Assembly (NCBI RefSeq): GCF_009363855.1
Contig: NZ_CP045423.1
Span: forward strand, 3,254,001-3,318,000
Length of the DNA stretch: 64,000 nt
DNA from: Microvirga thermotolerans
GTDB lineage: Bacteria; Pseudomonadota; Alphaproteobacteria; Rhizobiales; Beijerinckiaceae
Reading direction: 5' to 3'
Shown here: piece after piece, positions 43,633 to 58,945 of the stretch
How positions within the stretch are numbered: the stretch's first letter is position 1
Layout of the letters: each line of letters starts with the position of its first letter
Translations under genes and position numbers: made by a program
The notes under the pieces: model-generated
Databases searched by the model: none
Told to the model about the DNA's origin: nothing
The model's input: the letters and a program-made list of their open reading frames with translations, nothing else

Positions 43633-44124
43633 ATGAGCAGTCCCATTCTGTTGCTCAAGCTTCTCGTCCTGCTCGGCATCGCCAATGGGGCGCCGATCTT
43701 TGCACGAAAGCTTCTTGGCGATCGGCTCGGCATGCCCCTCGATTTCGGCGTCACGCTACCCGATGGCCAGCCGCTCTTCGGACGCTCGAAGACTTTTCGA
43801 GGGCTTGTCGTCTCCGTTGCATGCACGGCCATGGCCGCCCTCCTCCTCGAAATGGATTGGCGGATGGGCGCAGCCCTTGCTGGCTCCTCGATGCTTGGCG
43901 ATCTCTTCTCGAGCTTCGTCAAGCGTCGCCTCGGATTGAAGCTGCACGCGCGCGCCTTCGCGCTCGACCAAGTTCCCGAGGCGCTCCTGCCCCTCCTGCT
44001 CAGTCGGGCTCGGCTCGGCCTTTCGGCAGTCGACATGGCTCTGCTGCTGCTCGGCTTCGTCGTCCTCGAGGTCGCTCTCTCCAGACTCCTGTTCGACCTC
44101 GGCATACGCGACCGTCCCTATTGA
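43633..44124 (+). CDS. CDP-archaeol synthase-like (CarS/DUF46) membrane protein
   Basis: 163 residues, four to five hydrophobic segments. ANGAPIFARKLLG, GRSKTFRGLVVS and GSSMLGDLFSSFVKRRLGL match the CarS/CdsA-type CDP-alcohol lipid family (PF01864), including the G-x-S-K-T-x-R-G and G-D-x-x-x-S-F-x-K-R-R motifs. In archaea CarS activates unsaturated archaetidic acid with CTP; bacterial homologues are of unknown role and may make a CDP-activated lipid. The ATG at 43633 lacks a good ribosome site. It lies between the GH15 gene and ppsA. Confidence 0.78.
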   Translation: MSSPILLLKLLVLLGIANGAPIFARKLLGDRLGMPLDFGVTLPDGQPLFGRSKTFRGLVVSVACTAMAALLLEMDWRMGAALAGSSMLGDLFSSFVKRRLGLKLHARAFALDQVPEALLPLLLSRARLGLSAVDMALLLLGFVVLEVALSRLLFDLGIRDRPY

Positions 44125-44283
44125 CCGAGATCAACGCGTAGGAGGCCATTGAAGCCTAGAAACGACGGGAGCCGCTTCCAGCCTCTGCCAGGCAGGGCGA
44201 GGAAACTGCGGCAGCGCAGAACTGCCGGATCCGATCCGGCACGATGCCCTGCCTTGACAAGACCTCTTCTTCAGGATCCGCCG

Positions 44284-46710
<2,427 letters not shown>

Positions 46711-46817
46711 ACGTGTCAGGGCGTTTTCAGGAAATGTGGGCGCCGGTTTGCCGTCCGAAGATGCGGCCGGCAAAGGACTGAGGAGCGGACTGGGTTCAGC
46801 CGGCCGCTCTCTGCCTT

Positions 46818-47783
46818 TCAGCGCGAGGATTCGGGCGCGGAAACGGGAATGCCCTGCATCGCGCGCGCAGCCTCGTAGAGCCGCTCCACGTCCTCGCGGC
46901 GGCAGAGCTCCGTTCCCGGCGTCATGAGCGTGGCCGCCCCCGCTGCCATGCCCATCCGCACCGCATCGCGAAGGGAAAGGCCCTTCACGAGGCCGAACAC
47001 GATGGCTCCGACCATGCTGTCTCCGGCTCCGACCGCGCTGCGGACGGGAACCTCGATGGCCGGCAGCCTCTCGGCCCCGTCGGCGAGAACCAGAAGGGCA
47101 CCCTCGCCTCCCTTGGAGATCACGACGATCTCGCTCAGGCCCCGTTCGATCATCCCCCGCGCGGCCGCGACCTGTTCGGCATCGCGGGCGAGCGCCTGCC
47201 CGGTCCATTCCCGCAATTCGCGCAGGCTCGGCTTGAGCAGGTACACCCCCGAGCGCATCCGCCGCAGCGGCTCGCCGGACGTGTCGAGGACGAAACGCGC
47301 CCCCAGATCCCTCGACAGGTCGGCGACGCTCTGAAAGAAACCCGCGGGAACCCCGGGGGGCAGGCTCCCGCTGGCGACGACGAAGCGGGCGCCCTGCGCC
47401 TGCGCCGCAAGGCGATCCAGGCAGGCCTTCCATTCGGCCTCGCCGATCTCGGGGCCGGGGAGCACGAAGCGGTATTGCAGCCCGGTCCGGCGCTCGTCCA
47501 CGGTGAAACTCTCCCGGGTGGAGCCGCTGACGGGGACACGACAGGAGGGGATCCGATCCCGTTTCAGGAGCGCCTCCAGGGCCTGCCCGGATGCTCCGCC
47601 GGCGGGGAATACCGCAAGCGCCTCTCCGCCGAGCGTGGTGATGACACGGGCCACGTTGATGCCGCCGCCTCCCGGATCGTACCGGGGCGGCCCGCAGCGG
47701 ATCTTGTCCGTGGGAACGACGGCTTCGGCTCCCGTCGCAATGTCGAGAGCCGGGTTCATGGTCAGCGTGACGATCTCTGCCAC
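46818..47783 (-). CDS. pfkB: PfkB-family sugar kinase (6-phosphofructokinase II / 1-phosphofructokinase type)
   Basis: 321 residues, ribokinase fold. VTLTMNPALDIAT opens the sugar-phosphate kinase subgroup, YDPGGGGINVARVI is the substrate motif and VRSAVGAGDSMVGAIVFGL contains the catalytic Asp and anion hole. TMNPALD fits PfkB, TagC or FruK-type kinases acting on fructose or tagatose phosphates. A GTG start at 47783 is chosen because CGGAGG lies seven bases upstream; an ATG at 47843 has no clear site and adds non-conserved residues. Pairs with PEP synthase to set glycolytic direction (inference). Confidence 0.82.
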   Translation of the reverse strand: MAEIVTLTMNPALDIATGAEAVVPTDKIRCGPPRYDPGGGGINVARVITTLGGEALAVFPAGGASGQALEALLKRDRIPSCRVPVSGSTRESFTVDERRTGLQYRFVLPGPEIGEAEWKACLDRLAAQAQGARFVVASGSLPPGVPAGFFQSVADLSRDLGARFVLDTSGEPLRRMRSGVYLLKPSLRELREWTGQALARDAEQVAAARGMIERGLSEIVVISKGGEGALLVLADGAERLPAIEVPVRSAVGAGDSMVGAIVFGLVKGLSLRDAVRMGMAAGAATLMTPGTELCRREDVERLYEAARAMQGIPVSAPESSR

Positions 47784-47952
47784 TCGAGCGCCTCCGAAAC
47801 GGAACCGGCGGACGAACGCGAGGATCGGGAGCCTCTGATCCATCGTCGATGCGCCCCGGTCCGGCCCCGGCCATGAAGCTAGCGGCGTCAAGGGCGCTGT
47901 CCACTTGATCTGCCGATCGAGGCGGCCATTTGAATGGCATCGAGCCGACACG

Positions 47953-48420
47953 ATGGATCCTGCCGTGACCGCTTCCTATTCCCTGCCCGACCCCCTGGAG
48001 CCCGATCTGGCCCGCCTCCATGCCTACTGGAAGGATCTGATCCGCGGCGAGAACTCCATGCCGTTCTCGGACGATATCGACATCGCGGGGCTGTCCGCGC
48101 TCGCGAACCGCATCGTCCTGCTTCAGGCCTTCGACGATCCCCGAAGGTTCAGGTTCGAGCACGCGGGCGAATCCGTCGCTGCCCGGGCCGGCGCTCACCT
48201 GCAGGGCGCGTTCGTCGACGAGGTCGGGCAGCAGCCTCCGCTCGAGGGCCTGATGGAGCAGTGCGTCGCAACCGTCGGCAGCCGCGCGCCGACATACTAC
48301 CGCTCCCCGGCCACGGGCCGTGAGGAGAGCTACGCCAGATTGCTTCTGCCCACCTGGGGAGACGGACGGGTCGGCCTGCTGCTCGGCGCCGTCGTCCCGC
48401 TCTCCGGCAAGGCCTCGTAG
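47953..48420 (+). CDS. PAS_5-family protein, probable small sensor
   Basis: 155 residues. The N-terminal LARLHAYWKDLIRGENSMPFSDDIDI and the central RFEHAGESVAARAG match the PAS_5 (PF07310) family common in Alphaproteobacteria. The family is thought to bind ligands, but has no known output domain. No helix or signal is seen. Start 47953 lacks a strong ribosome site; an in-frame ATG at 47905 overlaps the upstream spacer. Divergent from pfkB. Confidence 0.75.
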   Translation: MDPAVTASYSLPDPLEPDLARLHAYWKDLIRGENSMPFSDDIDIAGLSALANRIVLLQAFDDPRRFRFEHAGESVAARAGAHLQGAFVDEVGQQPPLEGLMEQCVATVGSRAPTYYRSPATGREESYARLLLPTWGDGRVGLLLGAVVPLSGKAS

Positions 48421-48599
48421 CCGGCGCGGCCCGGTTGATCCCGGCCGGGTTTTCGTCACCGCGCTCGGCGCAAACCTCGGCGATCCCGGAGACCTACGGC
48501 GTCGCTGTCATAGGGGGCGAGGATGTTCCGGAACCCTGCAACCCTAGGGGCGTTTTCCTGTCCCTCACTCAGATCCACTGAGCGAAACAGGAGAACCCG

Positions 48600-48917
48600 A
48601 TGAAATACTACGTGTCGAGCGTTGTCGCTGTCCTCGCGCTGGCGGGCGTTGCCACGGCCGCCGCGGCGCAGTCGACCACGGTGACGATCAGCCCCGAGGA
48701 GGAGACGACGGTTACGAAATACGTGACCGAGCGCCGTCTGAGCTCCGTGGACGTTCCCGGCGTCACGAGCGTGACGGTCGGCACCGAGCTGCCGTCCTCC
48801 GTCGAGTTGCATACGGTCCCGAATGTCCAGAAGTACCGGGTCGCGGTCATCAAGAACAAGACCGTGCTGGTCGACCCCGGCACGCACAAGGTGGTCAAGA
48901 TCATCGAGACGAAGTGA
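48600..48917 (+). CDS. Secreted DUF1236 family protein
   Basis: 105 residues with a signal peptide (about 1-23, ending AAAAQ) and a DUF1236 domain (SSVELHTVPNVQKYRVAVI, TVLVDPGTHKVVKII). The domain is common in Rhizobiales periplasmic proteins of unknown function. AGGAGA is five bases upstream of the ATG. A strong intrinsic terminator follows. Confidence 0.85.
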   Translation: MKYYVSSVVAVLALAGVATAAAAQSTTVTISPEEETTVTKYVTERRLSSVDVPGVTSVTVGTELPSSVELHTVPNVQKYRVAVIKNKTVLVDPGTHKVVKIIETK

Positions 48918-49230
48918 CGGGTCCCTCGGTCCCGCTTGCGAAGCTCGCAACGCACGCCCCTGTGCCGGACGGCGGCACAGGGGTTTTTCGCCCGTCGCAA
49001 CTCCGATTGAACGACGGGCGGAGAAGTCCCAGGCGCGGGATCCGCGCCGGTCGCCCCAGGGCGCTCCCCGGGACGGTTCGGTCGGGCGCTGCCTCTCGAC
49101 GGAGGGCGCAACTCTTGGCGCGACGCCCGCGGCATGTCGGCCGCAGCCGTAACGGCGCTGAGATCCCCCCCGCTCCCGGAACGGGAAAGCTCGCTTCGTC
49201 GGAAAAGGGGGTCCGTCAGGGGAGAAGGAT
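48918..49230. other. 313-base spacer between the DUF1236 gene and tRNA-Ala
   Basis: Contains the terminator at 48957-48988. The remaining ~240 bases are GC-rich and hold no supported gene. Confidence 0.5.
48957..48988 (+). terminator. Intrinsic terminator of the DUF1236 gene
   Basis: CCCCTGTGCCG (48957-48967) pairs perfectly with CGGCACAGGGG (48973-48983) around the loop GACGG, and five T follow (48984-48988). This is a textbook rho-independent terminator 40 bases after the stop. Confidence 0.92.
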
Positions 49231-49306
<76 letters not shown>

Positions 49307-49387
49307 ACGCAGGCCGCGGTGATGGGGCACCGCGGAGGATGTGCTGCCGGAGCAGCGGCGTCTCTATAGTCGGGTCCGACCCGAGGT

Positions 49388-51282
<1,895 letters not shown>

Positions 51283-51290
51283 TCCGACCC

Positions 51291-51920
51291 ATGATCATCG
51301 CCATCGACGGCCCTGCCGCATCCGGCAAAGGCACCCTCGGGAAGCGCCTGGCCGACCATCTGGGCTTCGCCCACCTCGACACGGGCCTTCTCTACCGGGC
51401 GGTGGCCGCCGTCCTCCTGGCCCGGGGCATCCCCCTCTCGGACCGGGAGGCGGCCGCCCGCGCCGCCGAGTCCCTCGACGTGTCCCACCTCGACGCGCCA
51501 GACCTGCGGGGCGCGGCGATGGGAGAGGCCGCGTCGGTGATCTCCGCCTACCAGCCGGTCCGGGACGCCCTCCTGGCCTTCCAGCGGCAGTTTGGCCGCC
51601 AGGAGCCCGGTGCCGTGCTCGACGGGCGGGACATCGGCACCGTCGTCTGTCCGGACGCGGACGTGAAGCTCTTCATCACCGCAAGGCCGGAGGAGCGGGC
51701 GCGCCGGCGCCATCTCGAGCTCCTGCGCCGGGGCGAGGACGTGGCCTACGAGACGATCCTGGCCGACATCCGCCGGCGGGACGAGCGGGACATGACCCGC
51801 CCCACGGCGCCCCTGAAGGCGGCCGCCGACGCGATCACCCTCGACACCACCAACCTCGACGCCGATGCCGCCTTCAGGGCGGCCCTCGCCATTATAGACG
51901 GGAAGCTGCGCAAATCCTGA
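51291..51920 (+). CDS. cmk: Cytidylate kinase
   Basis: 209 residues. The P-loop [19 protein letters not shown] is at the N-terminus. The CMP-binding motifs [11 protein letters not shown] and [10 protein letters not shown] follow, with the R-rich lid [16 protein letters not shown]. It phosphorylates CMP and dCMP. The aroA-cmk order is common in Alphaproteobacteria, where rpsA often follows; here it does not. Confidence 0.95.
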   Translation: MIIAIDGPAASGKGTLGKRLADHLGFAHLDTGLLYRAVAAVLLARGIPLSDREAAARAAESLDVSHLDAPDLRGAAMGEAASVISAYQPVRDALLAFQRQFGRQEPGAVLDGRDIGTVVCPDADVKLFITARPEERARRRHLELLRRGEDVAYETILADIRRRDERDMTRPTAPLKAAADAITLDTTNLDADAAFRAALAIIDGKLRKS

Positions 51921-51987
51921 CTTTGCGCCGTGCCCGGATGCTGGCACACTTCATCGGACCAGACCGGCTCCTCGAGGGAGATCACCG

Positions 51988-52791
51988 ATGGTTCGCTCCG
52001 GCTGCATGCGCCTCGTCGCGGGACTGGCCCTGGTCCTGACCGCTCTGGTCGCGTCGCCTCGGGCGAGGGCCCAGACGGAGGTGGACCTCGCCCTGGTCCT
52101 CGCGGTGGACATCTCCTTCTCCATGGACACCGAGGAACAGGCCCTGCAGCGGGAGGGCTTCGCGCAGGCCTTCCGCTCTCCCCTCGTCCATGAGGCGATC
52201 CGCAACGGCCTCGTGGGCCGGATCGCCGTGACCTACATGGAATGGGCCGGGTCGGCGGACCAGAAGGTGATCGTGCCCTGGACGATCCTCGACAATTCCG
52301 AGGGTCTGATGGCCTTCGCCGACCGGATCGCCTCGACCCCTCTCAGCCGCGCCCAGCGCACGTCGATCTCGGGCGCCATCGACTTCGCCGCCCGGCTCTT
52401 CGAGGAGCTCGACGCATCGCCCGCCCGCCGCGTCATCGACGTCTCCGGCGACGGTCCCAACAACCAGGGCCGGGGGGTCGAGCAGGCCCGCAACGACGCC
52501 CTCGCCAGGGGCATCACGATCAACGGCCTGCCGATCATGCTGCGCAAGCCCGGCTACCTCGACATTCCCGATCTCGACATCTATTACAGGGACTGCGTCA
52601 TCGGAGGTCAGGGGGCGTTCATGGTTCCGGTTCGCGAGCGCGACCAGTTCGTCAACGCGATCAAGACCAAGATCCTCCTCGAAATCGCCGACCTCGGCCC
52701 CAGGGGCCCCCGGATCGAGCGCATCCAGAATCCGCCCCGCGCCAACTGCCTGACCGGCGAGATGCAGTGGCGCGACCGTTGGAACAACTGA
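51988..52791 (+). CDS. DUF1194 domain-containing secreted protein (VWA-like)
   Basis: 267 residues with a signal peptide (about 1-30, ending ARAQ). VDLALVLAVDISFSMDTEEQ supplies the D-x-S-x-S metal-site motif of von Willebrand A domains, and RVIDVSGDGPNNQG a later ligand region. DUF1194 proteins are periplasmic and of unknown role. GAGGGAGA precedes the ATG. It may be co-transcribed with mgsA 12 bases downstream. Confidence 0.85.
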   Translation: MVRSGCMRLVAGLALVLTALVASPRARAQTEVDLALVLAVDISFSMDTEEQALQREGFAQAFRSPLVHEAIRNGLVGRIAVTYMEWAGSADQKVIVPWTILDNSEGLMAFADRIASTPLSRAQRTSISGAIDFAARLFEELDASPARRVIDVSGDGPNNQGRGVEQARNDALARGITINGLPIMLRKPGYLDIPDLDIYYRDCVIGGQGAFMVPVRERDQFVNAIKTKILLEIADLGPRGPRIERIQNPPRANCLTGEMQWRDRWNN

Positions 52792-52803
52792 CACCGGACC
52801 ACC

Positions 52804-53181
52804 ATGCAGAAGCTGACCTTGGCGCTCGTGGCCCACGACGCCAAAAAGGGCGACATGGCCGATTTCGTCGCCATGCACGAGGACGCGATCCGGCCTTTCG
52901 CCCTCTTCGCCACCGGAACCACCGGCGGGCGCGTGATGGAGCGCTGCCCCTCGCTTTCCGTGACGCGGCTGAAGAGCGGCCCCCTGGGCGGCGACCAGCA
53001 GATCGGCGCCATGATCGCGGAGGGCCGGATCGACGCCCTCTTCTTCTTCGTGGATCCCCTGTCGCCCCATCCGCACGACGTGGACGTGAAGGCGCTCATG
53101 CGCCTCGCCCTCGTCTACAACATCCCCATGGCCCTGAACCGCGCCACGGCGGAGCGCCTGATCGCCAGCTTCGCTTCCTGA
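52804..53181 (+). CDS. mgsA: Methylglyoxal synthase
   Basis: 125 residues. The N-terminus [40 protein letters not shown] with the phosphate loop, and [19 protein letters not shown] with the catalytic Asp are all diagnostic. Converts dihydroxyacetone phosphate to methylglyoxal, bypassing lower glycolysis under sugar-phosphate overload. The ribosome site is weak. Convergent with hrpB, only four bases between the stops. Confidence 0.93.
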   Translation: MQKLTLALVAHDAKKGDMADFVAMHEDAIRPFALFATGTTGGRVMERCPSLSVTRLKSGPLGGDQQIGAMIAEGRIDALFFFVDPLSPHPHDVDVKALMRLALVYNIPMALNRATAERLIASFAS

Positions 53182-53185
53182 CCGC

Positions 53186-55654
53186 TCAGGTCCCGCGCGG
53201 CTTCGCGCGGCGCGTCGGCGGGGCGGAGAGCGGGTCCTCCGGCCAGGGGTGCTTGGGATACTGCCCGCGCATGTCGGCGCGCACCGCGGCCCAGGAGCCC
53301 CGCCAGAAGCCGGGCAGGTCGCGGGTGATCTGGATCGGGCGATGGGCGGGCGAGAGCAGGTGCAGGATCAGGGGCACGCGCCCGCCCGCCAGGGTCGGAT
53401 GACGGTCGAGGCCGAACAGCTCCTGGACCCGGACCGCGAGGACGGGCCCCTCCTCGGCCCCGTAATCGACGGGAATGAGCGATCCGGTCGGGACCTCCAC
53501 ATGGGTCGGAGCCTCGGCGTCGAGCCGCCGCTGGAGGTTCCAGGGCAGGAGGGCCCGCAGGGCCTCGCTGAGCAGGTCGGGGCCGATCTCCGACAGGCCG
53601 GCCTTTCCGACGAGATGGGGCGCGAGCCACTCCTCGGCCGTCGCGGCGAGCGCCTCGTCCGACAGGTCCGGCCATTCGTCCCCCTCCGCCCGTCTCAGGA
53701 ACATGACCCGCTCCCGCCACTGGGAAAGGGCCTTGGACCAGGGCAGGACGGACGGGCCCAGGGAAGCCAGCCCGGCGGCGAGGGCACGGGCGCTGTCCTC
53801 CGTCGCCGGGACCGGCAGCGGCCTCTCGCCGAGGACCAGGGCGCCGTAGCGCCTCACGGAACGGGCACGCAGGGCGCGGGCCTGACGGTCGAAGACGACC
53901 TCGTCCCGCCGCTCGATTCCGTCGCCGAGCAGGGCCTCGATCGCGTCCGGCCCGATGGGCGCCGCCGCCAGGATCCGGGCGGACGCCGCCCCGCCCGCGA
54001 TCTCGGCGATGGAAAGATAGGCCTCCCTGGCCAGGCGCTCGTGGGGCTCCAGGGACGCGCCGCGCCCGTTCGCCATGAGGTATTCGCCGGGCTTTCCCCG
54101 CGCCTTGGCGACGCGGTCCGGATAGGCAAGGGCGAGGATGGCGCCGAACGACAGATCGCTCGGGGCCGAAGACCCGGAGGCGGCGCTCCGCGCCCATCCC
54201 TCCGCCAGGCGCCGCATGTCCTCCGCCCGCCGCGAGCGGTCGCGGCGGAAGCGCTCGACCCGCTCCGACACGTCCACCGCGTCGCCCCCGAGGCCCCGCT
54301 CGACGAGGACGGCCGCGAGATCCGCCGCATCCCGGGCCTGCCCCGCCTCGCCCGCCGCCAGCACCATCCGGGCGAGGCGGGGCGGCAGGGGCAGGTCGCG
54401 CAGGCGGCGCCCGGTCTCCGTGATGCGGCCCTCCCCGTCGAGGGCGTGAAGCTGCTGGAGCAGACTCCGCGCCTCCTTCAGGGCCGGAGCCGGAGGCGGA
54501 TCGAGGAAGGAGAGGGTCGTCGGGTCCGTGACGCCCCACGCCGCGCAGTCGAGGAGGAGCGGCGCGAGATCGGCGGACAGGATCTCGGGGCGGGCGAAGG
54601 GCTCGAGGGCGCCCGTCGCGGCCTCCTCCCACAGCCGGTAGCAGATCCCGGGCTCCGTGCGCCCGGCGCGGCCCCGGCGCTGGTCGGCGGCGGCGCGGGA
54701 CACGCGCACCGTCTCCAGCCGCGTCAGGCCGATGCCCGGCTCGTAGACCGGGACGCGGGCGAGCCCCGAATCCACCACGATCCGCACCCCCTCGATGGTG
54801 AGCGAGGTCTCCGCGATGGAGGTCGCGAGCACCACCTTGCGCCGCCCGGGGCGGGCCGGGCTCACGGCGAGGTCCTGCTCGGCCCGGTCGAGGGCGCCGT
54901 AGAGGGGCGCGAGATCGACGGCCGGGTCGGCGATGCGCTCCCGCAGGAGCGCCTCGACCCTGCGGATCTCCCCCTGCCCCGGCAGGAAGGCCAGGACGGA
55001 GCCCGCCTCCACCCTGAGAGCCCGCATCACGGCATCCGCCACCTGGTCCTCGATGCGGCGGTTGGGGTCCCGCCCGAGATAGCGGGTCTCGACGGGGAAG
55101 GCCCGTCCTTCCGACCGGATCGCCGGCGCGTCGCCGAGAAGCCTCGCCACGCGCGCCCCGTCGAGGGTGGCCGACATCACGAGGAGGCGCAGGTCCTCCC
55201 GCAGGCCGCCCTGCGCGTCCAGCGCCAGGGCCAGGCCGAGATCGGCGTCGAGGGAGCGCTCGTGGAACTCGTCGAAGAGGACGGCCGCGACCCCGTCGAG
55301 GGCGGGATCGTCGAGGATCATGCGGGCGAACACGCCCTCGGTCACCACCTCGATCCGCGTCCTGCGCCCGACCTTGGAGCCGAGGCGCACGCGAAGGCCC
55401 ACGGTTTCGCCCACCGCCTCGCCGAGGGTCTGCGCCATCCGGTCGGCCGCCGCCCGGGCGGCGAGCCGGCGCGGCTCCAGGACGATGAGCTTGCGCCCTT
55501 CCACCCACGGCTCGTCGAGCAGCGCGAGCGGAACCCGCGTGGTCTTGCCGGCGCCCGGGGGCGCCACCAGCACGGCGTTCGGGCGCGCGCGGAGGCTCGC
55601 CGCCAGATCGGCGAGCACCGCGTCGATGGGAAGGGGCGTGTCGAAGGCGCGCAT
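53186..55654 (-). CDS. hrpB: ATP-dependent helicase HrpB
   Basis: 822 residues, DEAH-type helicase. Walker A is APPGAGKTTR (about 31-40), motif II is DEFH (128-131), motif III is VMSATLDG, motif V is LATSIAETSLTIEGV and motif VI is DQRRGRAGRTEPG. A helicase-associated domain and the HrpB C-terminal domain (ending RDLPGFWRGSWAAVRADMRGQYPKHPW in part) follow. Unlike HrpA, its role is poorly defined. Stands alone between convergent mgsA and the HAD gene upstream on the same strand. Confidence 0.93.
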   Translation of the reverse strand: MRAFDTPLPIDAVLADLAASLRARPNAVLVAPPGAGKTTRVPLALLDEPWVEGRKLIVLEPRRLAARAAADRMAQTLGEAVGETVGLRVRLGSKVGRRTRIEVVTEGVFARMILDDPALDGVAAVLFDEFHERSLDADLGLALALDAQGGLREDLRLLVMSATLDGARVARLLGDAPAIRSEGRAFPVETRYLGRDPNRRIEDQVADAVMRALRVEAGSVLAFLPGQGEIRRVEALLRERIADPAVDLAPLYGALDRAEQDLAVSPARPGRRKVVLATSIAETSLTIEGVRIVVDSGLARVPVYEPGIGLTRLETVRVSRAAADQRRGRAGRTEPGICYRLWEEAATGALEPFARPEILSADLAPLLLDCAAWGVTDPTTLSFLDPPPAPALKEARSLLQQLHALDGEGRITETGRRLRDLPLPPRLARMVLAAGEAGQARDAADLAAVLVERGLGGDAVDVSERVERFRRDRSRRAEDMRRLAEGWARSAASGSSAPSDLSFGAILALAYPDRVAKARGKPGEYLMANGRGASLEPHERLAREAYLSIAEIAGGAASARILAAAPIGPDAIEALLGDGIERRDEVVFDRQARALRARSVRRYGALVLGERPLPVPATEDSARALAAGLASLGPSVLPWSKALSQWRERVMFLRRAEGDEWPDLSDEALAATAEEWLAPHLVGKAGLSEIGPDLLSEALRALLPWNLQRRLDAEAPTHVEVPTGSLIPVDYGAEEGPVLAVRVQELFGLDRHPTLAGGRVPLILHLLSPAHRPIQITRDLPGFWRGSWAAVRADMRGQYPKHPWPEDPLSAPPTRRAKPRGT

Positions 55655-55694
55655 GCCGCCTGATGGCGCAAGGCGGGCCGGAGGGCAAGCCGGC

Positions 55695-56312
55695 TCAGGC
55701 GGCGATGCCGAAGCGGCTCAGCTCGGCGGCCAGGTCCATCGGCTCGACGAAATGGATCGCATGCATGCCGACGGCGCGGGCACCTTCCACGTTGGCCTTG
55801 GAATCGTCGATGAAGATGCAGCGGTCGGCTTCGAGGCCGTAGCGGTCGAGGAGAAGCTTGTAGATCGCCGGCTCGGGCTTGAGCAGGCGCTCGTCGCCGG
55901 AGACGACGATGCCGTCGAACCCGTCCAGGAAGGGGAAGCGCTTCTTCGACAGGTTGAACTTGGGCCCCGAGAAATTGGTGATGCAGTAGTTCGGAACCCC
56001 GGCCCCGCGCAGGCGCTCGAGGAGCGCCACGTTCTCCTCGATGGTGCCGGAGACGGTCTCCTCCCAGCGCTCGTGGAAGGCGCGGATGGAGGATTCGTGA
56101 TCGGGGTATTGCTCGACCAGCAGGGCCACGGCCTCGTCCCAGTCGCGCCCGCGATCCTGCTCGATGTTCCACGCGCTGGTGCAGACCGTGGACAGGAACC
56201 ACTCCATCTCCGCCTCGTCGTCGAAGATCGTGCGGTAGAGGTTGCGCGGGTCCCAGCGCAGCAGAACGTTGCCGACATCGAAGACGACGGCGGTCGGATT
56301 CCGGACGGTCAA
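55695..56312 (-). CDS. HAD-family hydrolase (YihX-like phosphatase)
   Basis: 205 residues. Motif I is VVFDVGNVLLRWD, motif II is the Thr in CITNFSG, motif III the Lys in LLKPEPAIY and motif IV is CIFIDDSKANVEGA, so the phosphatase site is intact. The WDPRNLYR start is typical of YihX/alpha-glucose-1-phosphatase-like members. A TTG start at 56312 is chosen because AAGGGG lies about six bases upstream and no in-frame ATG or GTG is near; the longer frame upstream runs into maeB in another frame. Confidence 0.85.
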   Translation of the reverse strand: MTVRNPTAVVFDVGNVLLRWDPRNLYRTIFDDEAEMEWFLSTVCTSAWNIEQDRGRDWDEAVALLVEQYPDHESSIRAFHERWEETVSGTIEENVALLERLRGAGVPNYCITNFSGPKFNLSKKRFPFLDGFDGIVVSGDERLLKPEPAIYKLLLDRYGLEADRCIFIDDSKANVEGARAVGMHAIHFVEPMDLAAELSRFGIAA

Positions 56313-56441
56313 GGTAGCCCCCTTCTCTTTCGTTCGAACATGGATGTTTACTCCTCCGGGAGGACACGGGCCATTGCCAAAAATGTCTCTGAGCCCCGCA
56401 GAAACGGAGGTGCGACCACGCCCTCCTCCTGACCGGACGCC

Positions 56442-56499
56442 GCGGCACGGCATGCGCCCCCAGATCCCCGCGGCAGGGAATAGGCTGGCGCCGTGCCGC
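56442..56499. repeat. Inverted repeat downstream of maeB
   Basis: A perfect ten-base inverted repeat, GCGGCACGGC (56442-56451) and GCCGTGCCGC (56490-56499), is separated by 38 bases. It begins eight bases after the maeB stop (leftward), so it may be a large-loop terminator or an mRNA 3' stabilising structure. No T-tract. Confidence 0.5.
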
Positions 56500-56506
56500 C
56501 TTCCGC

Positions 56507-58795
<2,289 letters not shown>

Positions 58796-58945
58796 ATGTT
58801 TTCGCAGGGCTGGCAGCGGCATGAAATCCGGGGAGCCTGCAACCTTAAGGCAAGGATGCGGCCTCCCTCAAGACTTATGCACACCCCCTCCTCCGACCCT
58901 ATGCCACGGGTGAAAGCCGGTACGGGTTTTGCTAGGAAGGACGGG

